Assembly (NCBI RefSeq): GCF_013368755.1
Contig: NC_049564.1
Coordinates: 5,216,001-5,280,000, forward strand
Origin: Talaromyces rugulosus
Lineage: Eukaryota > Ascomycota > Eurotiomycetes > Eurotiales > Trichocomaceae
DNA length: 64,000 nucleotides
Reading direction: 5' to 3'
In this document: piece by piece, positions 45,486 to 57,922 of the stretch
How positions within the stretch are numbered: position 1 is the stretch's first letter
How the letters are laid out: the number at the start of each line of letters is the position of its first letter
Made by a program: the position numbers and the translations under genes
The notes under the pieces: generated by a model
Database searches by the model: none
Told to the model about the DNA's origin: nothing
The model's input: only the letters and a program-made list of their open reading frames with translations

Positions 45486-46090
45486 GGCTGGAGATGGCGA
45501 TTATGGTGTTTGCGGATGATACGAAGAGTAGATGCGTTCTTGTGACATGATCGTGTATTCCATTGATTCTGCTTTTATTGCCAGATATCTTCATATGCCA
45601 TCCCACGTGTGTGGGGCTATACTCGGTGACTGAAGCTCATCACACATGTTTGCAATTCGCGATACGATCGGCTCGGAAAACTACGCACGCGATCGCATCG
45701 CTAAACGTAGCCATTCGTTTGCATTTACCAGTCTTCTCTGTTCATTTCAACTAAGTTAGCAGACGAAAGAAATAAGCAAACATCCCAACACTCTTGAAGG
45801 TGGTATTGATCGGATTTAGGCATTATTAGCTAGAGATCTTAGATTGCGCCCGAATGTCAACAGCTAGCAGCCTATCATTCTAACTTGCACTTTTTTCGAA
45901 TACACCAAAACTTTGATGCTTTCGGCTTATGTGCACTCCTGACTGGCGGTGGAAAATATGGGGGTTCATGTTTGAGAGTACAAGAAAACTATAGCAACCT
46001 CTATAGACTGAGTAAGCCACCTGAGTGGTGGGCCATGCTAGAAGATGACAGGAGAATAAGCCAGGGAAAATGCATTTCTTGTCGCCAGCC
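45486..46090. other. Intergenic region
   Basis: About 600 bp; contains the promoter of the aldolase gene. Nothing recognisable. Confidence 0.4.
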
Positions 46091-48182
46091 CTATCCAAAT
46101 AAGAATTGTGTAGTTCCGTGTTCATGGTCAGAGCTAGGTCTGGTCTTGCTATCAATCACATGTCCCCACCATTTTCCTGTTGCCCATATTTCTTCAAAAA
46201 TCATAGGAACAGAATTGAACATGTTGTAGCGACTTTTCTTCCCCCAGTACGCACAATATTCTTTCGCAAAATCACGCAGCTCCTCGTCCGATGTCTCACT
46301 TCCAGCTAGGAAGACTGGAATCAGCAGTTGTTTCTGTGCCAGGGACGTTCGGCGGCAGCACCGAATGCTGTCAATTGTCTTGCGCACTAATCGATGAACG
46401 TTTATAGAGCGTTTTTTATGATCGCTTTTAAAAACAACTTCAATATAGAGAAGCAATGCCTGTCTCCATGCCTCAGCACAGTGGTATCGATCTTGCTGCT
46501 CATGGACTTGCTTCACGGCCTCTTCTTCCGTCGAATAGGACTCCCTGCTGCCTAGTGGAGCTCCGGCGTCATTATGCCACTGGATCAGTTCACGCTGTAT
46601 TTGATTGACAGGCGCCGTGTCGAAAGTCAGCCATTGCATAGTAGCTGCAATCTCTCTCTGCTTGGCGAGGTCGGCGAGTTGCACCAGGTAAACCAGCGTG
46701 TCTTGCGGACACCCAGTCAGATCAAAGAAGGACCAGTCGTCCTGTTTCTCCCATCCAATCAAAAAATCCAGATAGGCTCGGTCAATGAGGGGGCTCTGTC
46801 GTGAGATCAAGGCGAGTGTGGCATCCCACCTGGTTTCAATCGTCAGTAAAACAGACAGGTCATGATACAAAAAAGATCAAGTTATTACCATATTAGCATA
46901 CCGACTTGTGCCCGCATTCGCGGCGTTGTCAACACTTCGCAACCGCCAAGACTTTGGATCATTGAATATGCACGCATTAGCTTCTTCGACCACGTTCCAC
47001 TAGCAGAGAGGGTACACTGGGCAGTGCATTAGTATCAAGGCATGCGGTTGGCGAGAGGTGGATGACTTGCATCAAGAGTGAAAAGAATCAGTATAGGATC
47101 CAATAGGCTAAGACCTGGCGAACCGTGGAATGCAGATTCGAGTAATTGTACCGCTTTCCTGCGGTGTTCAGCTGCTTCAATTGACCGGCTGCCCGCTAAA
47201 CGCGCGCGATGGTGGCAGCAGAGCGCTAGGATGGCATGGGCATAAAGGCCGGAGAGTTTAGATGTCTGACGCTCGCAACGAAATGGATTAACAGCCCCTG
47301 GGATATCGCCTGTGAGCGGAAGTACACAGTACTCTGAGTCATCTATGGGCTGGCGTCAGCATCACCTACCATCATAAGAGCGTAGATCGACTAGAGCACT
47401 TACACAGGTCAAGATGCTCCTCGTAGTCGAGGGAGGCGACTTCGAAAATTGTAGAATCTGGGCCAAGACGTAACGATGGAAAAGGAAATGCGAATCCTTG
47501 AATGTGTTGGGGGCCCGAGTCACTTGGGGTTGCCAGGAGCGCCTTGTTTTGAAGCTCCTTTCCTCTATCTCCTGTAGCGGTCGGAACCATCCTAGTCATG
47601 TCCATCAAGCCTGCCGCCGATGTATCTTGGAGCTCAGTATCAAGTGAAGGCGTGGCAAATATATTGGGAAGTAGCGAGTCGAATAAAGCAAAATCATCAG
47701 ACGAGAATTCCTCTTGCCGTTCCCCTGTATAGCGCGTGAGTTGCTGTTTTGATAAACGGCCGATGAGGCTTACCTAGGTCGGCAAAGCTATTGCTCCATT
47801 GATATTCATCGGATATCTCCAATTCTTGACCCGTTACCCTCAGCAGAGGTTCTGTCGTGGCCGCTGACAATTCTTCTGGTTCTGTCGATTGGCCGCCGTG
47901 TTCCTTTCGACGCTTCCTCGGTCTGGTGGCACCGTTGACGAAGCGGAATTGCTTGGGTGAATACTGCCGTGCAGCAGATGTAGAGGAAGGAGAGTAGATC
48001 ATACGCCTAGAATTATCCCACGAGAGAGAGGTTGCAAAGCCACCGCATCTGCGACCTCGATCAAGACAGGTTGTGCATCGCGGCCGACGGCGGTCGCATT
48101 TTTCACCCAAAGAAGTGCAAGTGTGACAGTCTGACTGGGCAAAGCCAAGGGAGTTGGTTCTCTTTCCGCGATCGGAAATCAT
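46091..48182 (-). CDS. Zn2Cys6 transcription factor with a GC-AG intron
   Basis: Inferred exons on the minus strand are 48182-47774, 47724-47404, 47342-47071, 47016-46889 and 46829-46091 (622 aa). The start is the ATG at 48182. The DNA-binding domain is CHTCTSLGEKC followed by CTTCLDRGRRC, a C-x2-C-x6-C-x6-C-x2-C-x6-C cluster. The C-terminal part is a Fungal_trans_2-type helical domain (LCCHHRARLAGS, then MLIWWDATLALISRQ). Intron 3 (47017-47070) has a GCAAGT donor with a CAG acceptor and an ACTAAT branch-like site; phase and protein continuity both support it. As the only regulator close to the aldolase, GMC oxidoreductase and phosphonate genes, it is a candidate local regulator. Confidence 0.87.
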
Positions 48183-48919
48183 CTGCAAAGTAATCTACCT
48201 CCGTGGAGAGATAGTAAGGGGTGTAAACTGTTTCTCTCCTTCTAGATCAGGTGTTTGGTGTAAATGTCGCTGTATAAGGATGCCGAGATTCCCCGCGTCG
48301 GCTATAACCGAGCCTATGTCGCAGTACAATTCTACCCTACTGATGAAATGGCTTTGAGGCGTTGTATGGGAACTTTTCTAATCGATCAAAAATAGCAAAA
48401 AATGGCTATTTAATGGCCCTCAGCGAAAAGTAGCGACGGGTAGTGCGATCAACGCAGTCTTTTGCTCTTATTCTGGAGAGTGACGCCAAGATCAGCTCAA
48501 CTGATCAGAGCAAGAGTGTCCAGATTCAAGCAATTTCTATACAGTCGGGTGGAAGAAGAATAGGAATGCGTATGTTGTATACTTGATAGGGAGCTTACTA
48601 GTCTAAGAAAGATGATAACACAGATGTCTACGATCGCGTCGCAAACCATCGGTATGGTTATTGGCTGTTTTCTAATCAATTCATCAGTCGCTATGCGACT
48701 GATTCTGCTGTACCCCGATCTTTTCATGTAAACATTGAAGTAAAAATTCAATGACCTGAAGGTTTTTGACAATGCATGTGCTCCAAACATCAAAGGTGCC
48801 ATTCCATTGGGATTCCTGGCCAAGTTACTTCATTTATATGCATCCACCAACGGAAACGTTTCGGGTGGATGAAATCTGGGGACTTTAATGCCCCAAGACG
48901 GCTCATCAGTGCCACTGAC
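48183..48919. other. Intergenic region
   Basis: About 740 bp upstream of the regulator gene. The open frame at 48497-48823 (-) lacks motifs. Confidence 0.4.
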
Positions 48920-50962
48920 TTATGAACTCTCAAAGTATGCGTCCAGTACATCTTGGGTCAGTTTCTCGGCATGGGCGTATGTGATTCCCATTGTGTGGCC
49001 CGGCGGTGTGAATGGCATGCTGGAAGAATCGATAACCCGTAGATTCTCTACACCAAATACCCGGCCCTTCGAGTCGACCACGGCGTCCGGGTCGCCCTTC
49101 TTGCCCATTTTGCCTGGATAAAATGAAAGAACAACTTAGTCCAAATTTCTTCGTTTCAATGGATATGATTATATTATGGAGAGGAATAGGACTCACAAGA
49201 TGCCGAGCCGTGGTGGGTCGGTACAAGGTTCTCCTCAATAGTCTTCAACAGGTCGGCGTCGCTGGTGACATTGGGCCCGGGCCAGACTTCTTGGTCGACT
49301 AGGATTGGGATTGCCTTGAAAGCCTCGCGAGCCCGTCTGAATGCCTGTACAGCGACTTCTTTATCCGTGCTGCTACGAAGCCAGTTGGGATCGATGATAG
49401 GCGCATCCAGGTTGCTCGCAGAGCTAATAGTCATATTACCAAGGCTGGTTGTCGCACCCATCATGCAGCTAATAGTTGCATAGTTCCCATCAGAGAGGTT
49501 GAGGGCAACATTGTTGAACGCTAGAGCTTCAACTCCTTCAAGCATGTACTCTACCTCTGGCCAGTCTGATGGAAACTCATCTAGATCCTTGATAGCTTGT
49601 GGGCTGAGGTTGGCCCTGGATGACGCCGGCAGCTTCTCATAGGCTCCAATGTCAAGACCAATGTTAGTGAGTGGTCCACTTTGGTTATTGTAGAATTCTT
49701 CGACAGCTTGTGCCATCATGTTAGGCTCTTTCCAGGCTGTATAGGAAATCGCATCAATCTTATAGATCGGCCCGTTGATCGCAGCAGAGTCTCTGGTGCC
49801 TTGGCCGACGCCGGGCGCGTCTACGACAACGGGGATGTCGAATTTTTCCAGAGTCTCTTTAGGACCGATACCGGAGACCATCAGAAGCTGAGGGGAGTTG
49901 TAAAACCCAGAAGAGACGATGACTTCCTTGCTAGCAGTAAGTGTGAAGGGCTGCTGGCCATAGTTGGTAATGTTGACCCCGACAGCCTTTTTACCATCGA
50001 AGACAATGTTTCGACCCATGGAGTTGATGTATACCGTCAGTCCTGGCCTACCCAGTGCTTCAGCTAGGAAGGAAGCCTCAGATGAACTGCGAAGTCCAGT
50101 GTTTGGGTCAATCGCATATTGCCAATACGCGTAGCCATGCATGTAACCAGTGGTAAATCCTGGAATCTCATCCAGTCCAATCGCAGAGAATGCCGTAGCG
50201 CCATAGTATGAGATAGGATAGACATAGCCAGGGTAACTGATGTGTAATGGGCCACCGGTTGGCGAGAACACGGATGTATTGTATAGAGGGGTTGCGTTCG
50301 CAGGTCGGTGTTCAGCATTGCTCGAGAACTTCATGCTTCGCTCAAGGAACGGTATCATATTATCCCACGTATAAGCATCGTCGCCCACAGTTTCAGCCCA
50401 TCGTTGTAAAGCACCCTTTGTTGGTCTGTTGTACATCATCTGGTTACGGGAACTGCTTCCACCCAGAGTCCGACCCTGAGCATAGTGGATAGCTTGGCCA
50501 CCCTATGCTATTTGTAAGAAATCTATTGTGGCATCCAAAGTGAATCGCGATGTGACTCACAGCCTGTGGTTGGGTCTCGTAACCCCAATCTACAAGGGGT
50601 TGCCAATCGTCTAAGGCCGCGCCCTCCCACTGCTGAGACCCTGTAATGTATTAGTAATTAATCTCTGTAGACCAAATAGCCCCATCCACAGACTTACAGT
50701 AAGGCAACTGACTCCAGTTGCCATTGCTGAGCTCGTAGAAGCTTCCAGCCTCGACCAAAGCAACCGAGGCGTTACTATGCTCAGTCAAACGAGCCGCGAT
50801 GACATTCCCTGCCGTTCCGCCACCAACAATAACATAGTCATAGGTAGCATTCAATCCAGCTCTGCCAAATGCATTGCCAGTAAGTCGACCGCCAATGAAC
50901 TGAGAAATTATCGAGGCAGCAGCTGGGGACAAGAAAGCCGAAAGGGCACAAAGGCGCAACAT
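48920..50962 (-). CDS. Secreted GMC-family FAD oxidoreductase
   Basis: Inferred exons on the minus strand are 50962-50698, 50640-50561, 50502-49197 and 49113-48920 (614 aa). The ATG at 50962 begins a signal peptide ([16 protein letters not shown]). The FAD motif is [17 protein letters not shown], and the second GMC signature is near [15 protein letters not shown]. The C-terminal active-site His lies in [17 protein letters not shown]. Members oxidise alcohols or aldehydes outside the cell or in secretory compartments; relatives include aryl-alcohol oxidase, glucose oxidase and the patulin-forming oxidoreductase. The GSAS/CKMGKK junction across intron 3 restores the conserved Cys-x-Met-Gly. It is divergent from the GH31 gene across 1.6 kb. 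Confidence 0.92.
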
Positions 50963-52594
50963 GATGAGGAGTTCCCCGTTGCACACAGTATTCAACTTAG
51001 TGACCCTTTAGCAAAGAACGGATGATTCAATCCTTCATGTCACTTATATAACCCCTCAGTAACCAGGGGCCCGAAATGACTCCAGTGTGAAAAGCGCCTA
51101 GACTCGTTTTGAACCCGGGTAATTTTGTATGGCAGCATCGTAAAAAGTGGCAAATACTCGTTACAGGATTGCAAGTAGTGCTTATTCAAGCCCGTGAGAG
51201 CCTTGATACCGAAAATCCAAAAGTATCTCTGGGGCCACGAAGGTTGAATCTCAGGGTAGGATCGTCGGAGAAGCGTAACCTAGGTCTTCTGTTGATTCAT
51301 TGACCGATATCGGACATACTGAAGTCCTACTAGGTGTAGGGGCGAGACGCAGGAGTGTAAGTTGGGCATGTATGGAATATGGTTGTAAGAAGATCGACGG
51401 ACGGCAGAAAGTGATACCATTTCTAGGATAAAGAAGGGTTGATGCTGGATCTAGACTGGCGAATAGCATCATTGTAACGGTATAGCGATGTATTTCACTT
51501 GCATTTTTACAGTTATTCAATTTTACATACTAGCAGGGTATTTTATCTCTTTTTAACGTTGAATACGAGCAGATGTATACCAACACGTAAATGATGACTG
51601 CATCTGCCTTGTGTTGCATGCATCATTTGGTGTGAAGATCTTCAGGCTGTTCTGTTGCCTTCGAGGCACAGCTGATACTGGTCCTTGACATAGTATGCTT
51701 CCCTACAGATACGGAGGTGTGCGCCAACAATCTTCCAGTGGAGACATCTGCCAGTGATAATAATTTAGCCTAGCATTAGTATTTCTAGTTAAGTTACGGT
51801 TATTAGACTGTGATAATATGCACGCCGCTATTATTACAGAAACAGTATGTAATTTCATGTATTAAAAAGAAACTTATTGTTAGTAGTACGCTAATAATCC
51901 CTCTAGTATTTGACGCATATCTCCGCATTGGGGAAGCCCACTTGCTCTACGCCGCGGATCGGCCCGCCCATGAAAAGCCCACTTAGTTGCCGTCTTAGCA
52001 GCTTACTCAAACAAACACCTTATTTCCCCGTCAATTTCCCCAGTCGCCGCACATCTCCCACCAGTTAGATCCTTTCGATAAGCATTGTCACACTTAGCAC
52101 GCCATTCAAGCATTGACCAAAGCATGGAGTCCCGACCGAGTCTTGCGATTTTCATCAAGAGACGGAAAAGAGATCAGCATTCAAACTTCCTAGCGTATCC
52201 TTAGCATTTGGAATGATCTGCAAGGATGCTACTACAATTAGGAATACACAGGATCCCATACTTTATCCCCGTAAAGGAGAAACTGAACACCTTCGGATCG
52301 AGTCAGAAAGTACTCCACAGTCACGCAGCATGGAGGGAAATACGGAGTAGACTAGAGAGAAATTCCGTGCTGACTGTGTCGTGGACAAGGTAACACTCCA
52401 GTTGATCCCTAAGATCTGGGCATTGTCTTAATGAGGCTTGAAGGAAATGCATATCCGGTGGGAAGAATAACTTGATAACTAAATCCCTTTGAAGTCGATA
52501 GCTAGGGTTGGACCAGTGAACCTTCTCAATCGCTTGAATCTGACCTTGTTTGATTTTTGTTAAAAGTCAATTTCGTTGTCGAGTAGAGGACACC
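50963..52594. other. Divergent promoter region, GMC / GH31
   Basis: About 1.6 kb. It includes a TATATAAG-type box on the minus strand at 51043-51050, about 80 bp upstream of the GMC start. No gene was recognised. Confidence 0.45.
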
Positions 52595-55500
52595 ATGTTG
52601 CTCCTCCAACAGACTGGAGCAGTACTGGCATTAACTGTCGCAGTTAGGGGTATATAGTTTCTATGCATATGAATATCCTAACCCAAGTCTCAACCACCCA
52701 CTTACATGCAAGTATACAGGTGCTGCTTCATCGACAACAACCTCTATCCAGTTAACCCAGTCTCTTCTTCCTCAAGTTGGAGCCGCTCCTAGCCTCACGC
52801 CCACGATCCATGATTCCAAGGCCCCTGATCCACAGACATGCCCGGGCTACATGGCTGCCAATGTTGTTGAAACTCCACAAGGTGTAACTGCGGATTTAAC
52901 ACTCGCTGGGCCACACTGTCAAGCTTTGTAAGTCTCTTTGGTAACGAGGTAATGGTGGTGTTTCTAATTGTTTCTAGTGGAACTGATATTCATGACTTGG
53001 TACTCCAAGTTCAATATCAAGCAAAAGAACGACTTAGCGTGAAGATATATCCAAAGTACTTGTCCGTCCAGAATGAAACGCACTATATTCTTCCGAACTT
53101 TATTGTTCCCTCACCTGAGAATGATAACAGCACCACCAAGTCTAAAAGTGACCTAGGATTTGAGTGGAGGTATGGACATCTCACCTTTATCCAATGGATC
53201 TACGAGTGGAAACTAATGCAATGAAAGCAACACGCCAACTTTCCAGTTTAAAGTATCCCGTGTATCGAATAAGGAAGAGTTGTTTTCCACATATGGACAT
53301 GTCCTCGTCTATGAGGATCAATTTCTCGAGTTAGTGAGCAACATGGTAGAGGACTACAATGTGTACGGCTTAGGTAACTCAAGACACCCCGCCTCGCCAC
53401 ATTACCACATATTAATACGTGCTTGCAGCCGAAAATATTCATGATTTCCACTTGGGCCAGAACTACACACAGACTTTCTGGACCAACGACGCGGGTATTA
53501 CGTCAGGCAATCCAATTGATGGCAATATCTACGGTGTTCATCCATTCTATCAAGAAAGCAGATACCACTCGGGCAGCAATACATCGTCTCATGGCGTGTA
53601 TGCACGCAATGCTCACGGTCAGGAATGGCTTCTCAGGCCGAAGACTATCACATACCGGGCGATTGGTGGAAGCTTCGACTTTTACTTCCTTAGTGGCCAA
53701 GACGACAACGGAGGATCAAGCGCTGTTGATACGATCAGGCAGTATCATGCCGGCTGCGTCGGGCTACCAGCAATGCAAATGTTTTGGACTCTTGGTTTGC
53801 ATCAATGCCGCTTGGGATACGACAATCTAAGTATGATGCAAGACGTTGTTGCCAATTATAAAGCTGCCAACATTCCCCTTGAAGCCATATGGTCTGATTT
53901 CGATATGTTTGATGGCTATCGTAGCTTTGTGAACAACCCAGTTTCCTACCCTGTTGATAAAATGGCTGCCTGGCTTGAGAAGCTCCATGACGATAGTCAA
54001 TATTATGTTCCTCTTATCTGGACAAACATCTATCGTACCAATCCTGAAGACCCAGAGGATGTTTATCCACCTTACCAACGTGGTGCTGACCTTCAAACTT
54101 TCATTCGGAATCCTGCCACGGGTGACTATTACAATGGCGATAACTGGCCAGGATTCAGCGTCTGGGGTGACTTTCTACTACAATCGTCGTATTCATGGTG
54201 GGAAAATGAGCTCAGAACCTGGCACAACAAAATACCATTTGATGGTGTGCTGAGTGATCTCAGCGAGCCAGCTTCCTATTGCGTTGGATCTTGTGGAGAT
54301 GGGAACCTTCATTTGAACCCCGTTCATGTTCCGGAGTTGATGCCCGGTGATCTATTGAATAATGATTACGAATATCCGAAAGGTTTTAGTATCAGCAACA
54401 AGTCAGATGCTGCTTCAGCGAGCCTAGCTGCTGCCTCTCAGTCGTCTGCTCTTCTCTCTTCAACACCATTCCCATCGGCTACCTCTACCACCCTGGGGCG
54501 TACTGAGCCGACACCTGGGGTGAGGAATTTGACATATCCACCATACGTGCTTAATAAGTAAGTTGTATTGACGTATTTTATTGTGAATGTACAGCTAATC
54601 CGTTGTCGTAGTGCGCAAGAAGGTCACGCCTTGGTGAAGGGAACAATTTCTCCCGATGCCACACACAATGATCCTGGGAATACCACCGAGTACGAGATGC
54701 ACAATCTATTTGGATATCAAACCGGAAACGCTACATACCATGCCCTTCTCGAAATCCTCCCCAATCGGCGACCATTTGCTATATCTCGTGCGGCTTTCTC
54801 TGGCAGCGGGCGTTTCTCCTCTCATTGGGGTGGCGATAATTCTGCTACCTGGGGAAGTATGTTCTTGGGAATCTCACACTCCCTGACACACATGATGGCC
54901 GGTATTCCTATGTTTGGCGTAGATGCATGTGGCTATACACATAACACAGACTTCGACCTTTGCTCTCGCTGGATGTCGCTGACGGCGTTCTTCCCATTCT
55001 ACCGCAATCACAACATCAAGGGAACAATTCCACAAGAGGCCTATATATGGTCATCTGTCGCTGAAGCTTCGCGACGAGCAATTTCTGTGAGGTATAGTCT
55101 TCTGAACTACATATATACCCTCTTTTATCAAGCTCATACCAAAGGTGACACGGTCATGCGAGCTCTTGCATGGGAATTCCCCAATGATGAGACTTTGAAG
55201 GCTACCTATTCGCAGTTCATGCTTGGACCATCGCTTCTCGTCACTCCCGTTCTCACCCCCAACTCTGATACTGTCCGGGGCGTGTTCCCAGGCATTGGAG
55301 AAGGAACGCGATGGTACGATTGGTATACACTGCAGGAGGTTAATGCTCAGCCCCGGGAGAATGTCACCCTTGCTGCTCCATTGGAACATATCAATGTTCA
55401 TGCCCGCGGTGGCAGCATATTCGTTCTTCAAGAGCCTGGGTACACAACAGCTGCGACTAGAGACAACTCATTTTCTCTATTAGCTACCCTAGATAATAAC

Positions 55501-55894
55501 CAGTATGCCGAGGGAATTATCTACATTGACGATGGTGTCAGTTTGGTACAAAATGCTACTAAGACGGTCTCGGTACGTCCAATGGGCAGCCTGGTAGATA
55601 GAAGAGAAGTTTGGAAAATTACTTACTTGCTTCATTTAGTTCATATATGAAAACGGAGCCATTATAGCGTCTACTCATGGGACCTACCATGCGCCTCCAG
55701 CGCTCGCCAATTTCACTATCGCTGGTTTGCACACAGAGCCCCGAGGGTTCCAATTTCGCAGCAACAACAAACTCTACCATAGCCGACCGGGCAATTTGAA
55801 CTATAAGAATGGCACCGCATACATCACTGGCTTGGAACAATATACTTCAACTGGAGCATTTGAGCATAGCTTCCAGCTGAATCTTACATACTAA
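52595..55894 (+). CDS. Secreted alpha-glucosidase-like enzyme, GH31 family
   Basis: Inferred exons are 52595-52649, 52720-52927, 52978-53169, 53228-53373, 53429-54557, 54612-55572 and 55640-55894 (981 aa); every junction is in phase. Signal-type N terminus, then the N-terminal beta-sandwich (YGLAENIHDFHLG), the barrel (AIWSDFDMFDGYRSF) and the acid/base Asp (D652) in SHWGGDNSATW. The nucleophile is D477 in DGVLSDLSEPASYCVGSCG. The canonical block is W-x-D-M-N-E; here it reads L-S-D-L-S-E, so Trp, Met and Asn are replaced while the nucleophile stays. A Ser/Thr/Ala-rich linker (about residues 525-560) separates the two halves. The family releases glucose from maltose-type sugars; the altered pocket may shift specificity to another glycan. 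Confidence 0.9.
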
Positions 55895-56411
55895 AAAACT
55901 CTTTCTATATAGGCCCACAGAGTTCAACCATCCTGTAGCCCGATAGGAATGTAGGTTGTATGAGTCCATGTCAAAGACCCACTGGAGTGCTCTCGGCACG
56001 AAGCTTGTAGATATTGCTAGTTTAGATAAAATCACTATGAGCGAAGAATGTTTTGCTACGTCGTCTACATTTATCAAAATTTGATTGCTGCTTTTTGCAA
56101 ACTTTTCTATATTCCTATATTCCTGTATACCTTGTGCCTTGATTAATAACTTTTCTCATTATGGTGTTGCATGGATTCATATCATTATGATTGGTTGGAC
56201 TTTATTCAACCAAACTCTCCGTGATGGTTGAGCTTATTCACTTCTTCTGATATGAACCAACAAGATTCTACAATAAACAATAGTGATAACTTCATTTCTT
56301 GAGTAAGATCCTGGGATTTTCGCAGTGATCCATGAAGTTTAAAGCCCATACACCACCATTTTAGGAGACAAGAACTCCACCGAGAAAGGCTTGCCAAACT
56401 TCATTTGCTAC
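55895..56411. other. Convergent intergenic region
   Basis: About 520 bp, AT-rich, between the GH31 gene (+) and the AKR gene (-). Nothing recognisable. Confidence 0.4.
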
Positions 56412-57477
56412 TCAGTGCCAGTAATTATTTACAGCACCCTTTGTAATCCTCCATCCATTGTCGAGCGCTTCAACTATATCACTCGGAAGAGGATCCTTCT
56501 CCAGATCCGCAAGGTTTTGCCGAAGTTGCTGCAGGCTACTTGCACCAATAATCACAGCATCACCACGACTACCATCCAGCTGGGAATGGTGAACAATCCA
56601 TCTCAAAGCAGATTCCGTCTCAGTCAAATTGTATTTCCTAGTCGATTCCCTGATGATGTCAAGAGCATCAAAGATAGTGTCATTCCAAAACCGGCGGCGA
56701 TATTTACGGCCCTGGAAGGTCTTTGGATCGAATCGAGACATGGATTCGATGTTTGAGTCATGTGTATCGCGTTTGTATTTATCGGTGAGTTGACTACCAG
56801 CCAGTGGACTGAAGGCGTAAAATTTGATGCCGTAATGTCGTAGGCAAGGGAACAATTCCATCTCCACTGTGCGGTGAATAGCATTGTATACTCCCTGGTA
56901 TACCGTTGGGCGAATCCATCCTTTGCTAATGCATAATTCGCTTATGTATGCCACTTCCCAGGCCATGTAATTGCTCAGGCCAAGTTGATTAAATTTACCT
57001 TCCTTGTGAAGCTCATTGCAAGTGCGAAGGGTATCTTCAAATGGAGTATCGCGATCTGGCCCGTGAAGATACCAAAGGTCAATTTTTTCTGTTTTCAACG
57101 CCTTGAGTGACTCTTCAAGATAGACACGAAGGTCACGGGCAGAGTGAGTAATCTTGCCTGTCCCGTCATGGATATTAGGGTACAGCTTTGTATCGACTCT
57201 TAGACCCCGACTCTGCCAGTCCAGATGTCCGAGATATTCTTCTGACGAACCCTGAGCATATACTCGAGCTGTGTCGACTACTTTGCCCCCATGACTTTGG
57301 AAAGTATCTAGCATTGCTGCAGCGTATTTGAGATCGTGAATTCTTGCTTGTTCCACACCTGGAGATAATTTCTTAGCGTAGCTGTTGAAGGATGAAATGG
57401 ACTGATTGCAAACCTGTTCTGCCAAAGGTCATCGCACCAAAGACGATGTCAATTTTCTTTTTCTGTTCGGATCCCAT
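56412..57477 (-). CDS. Aldo-keto reductase (AKR7-like), candidate phosphonoacetaldehyde reductase
   Basis: Two exons on the minus strand, 57477-57414 and 57358-56412 (336 aa). The start (MGSEQKKKIDIVFGAMTFGR) and the join (GRTGVEQARIHD) match the aflatoxin-aldehyde-reductase-like AKR7 group. The tetrad is D50 and Y55 (VVDTARVYAQGSSEE), K79 (RVDTKLYP) and H120 (LWYLHGPDRDTPFED). NADPH-binding residues lie in VIIGASSLQQLRQNL. It reduces aldehydes in the cytosol. It directly follows the phosphonopyruvate decarboxylase gene on the same strand, 445 bp downstream, so its likely substrate is phosphonoacetaldehyde, giving 2-hydroxyethylphosphonate. This role is inferred from context; bacteria normally use an iron-dependent dehydrogenase for the step. 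Confidence 0.88.
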
Positions 57478-57922
57478 GGTGTTGTTTGTGGAAAGGGATG
57501 TAACAAATTGTGGTAAGCAGAGTGGGGTGTCAGAAATTGCCGGTGGCCTCAAATACGCGAAAACAAAGAATGGAGGATGAGGGACTATTATAGCGAGGTA
57601 TTCGGCCAGCGGGGTAAATAAGCATGGACTTCCCCTCAACTGATGGTGCACTTAGGTCTTTTTACCCCATAAATCACCCTTAAAAATCTGGCTGCGTCTC
57701 ATTTCGCTGACTATATTTCACATCTCGGAATCGACATGTAATTAGAAGCCTATAATCCGAAACTAAAATGAAAAAAGACCCATATTCAGTGCGCATAATG
57801 ATTAGGCCGCCGGATGCTATGAAATAATAATCATCCGAAGTATCTCAACTATCCACTTGCTCTAGAAAATATATGAATTGAATGATATTAAACTACCCAA
57901 CCTAAAAGCCACAATGTTCGTA
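57478..57922. other. Intergenic region, Ppd to AKR
   Basis: 445 bp. Includes the AKR promoter. No ORF with motifs. Confidence 0.4.
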
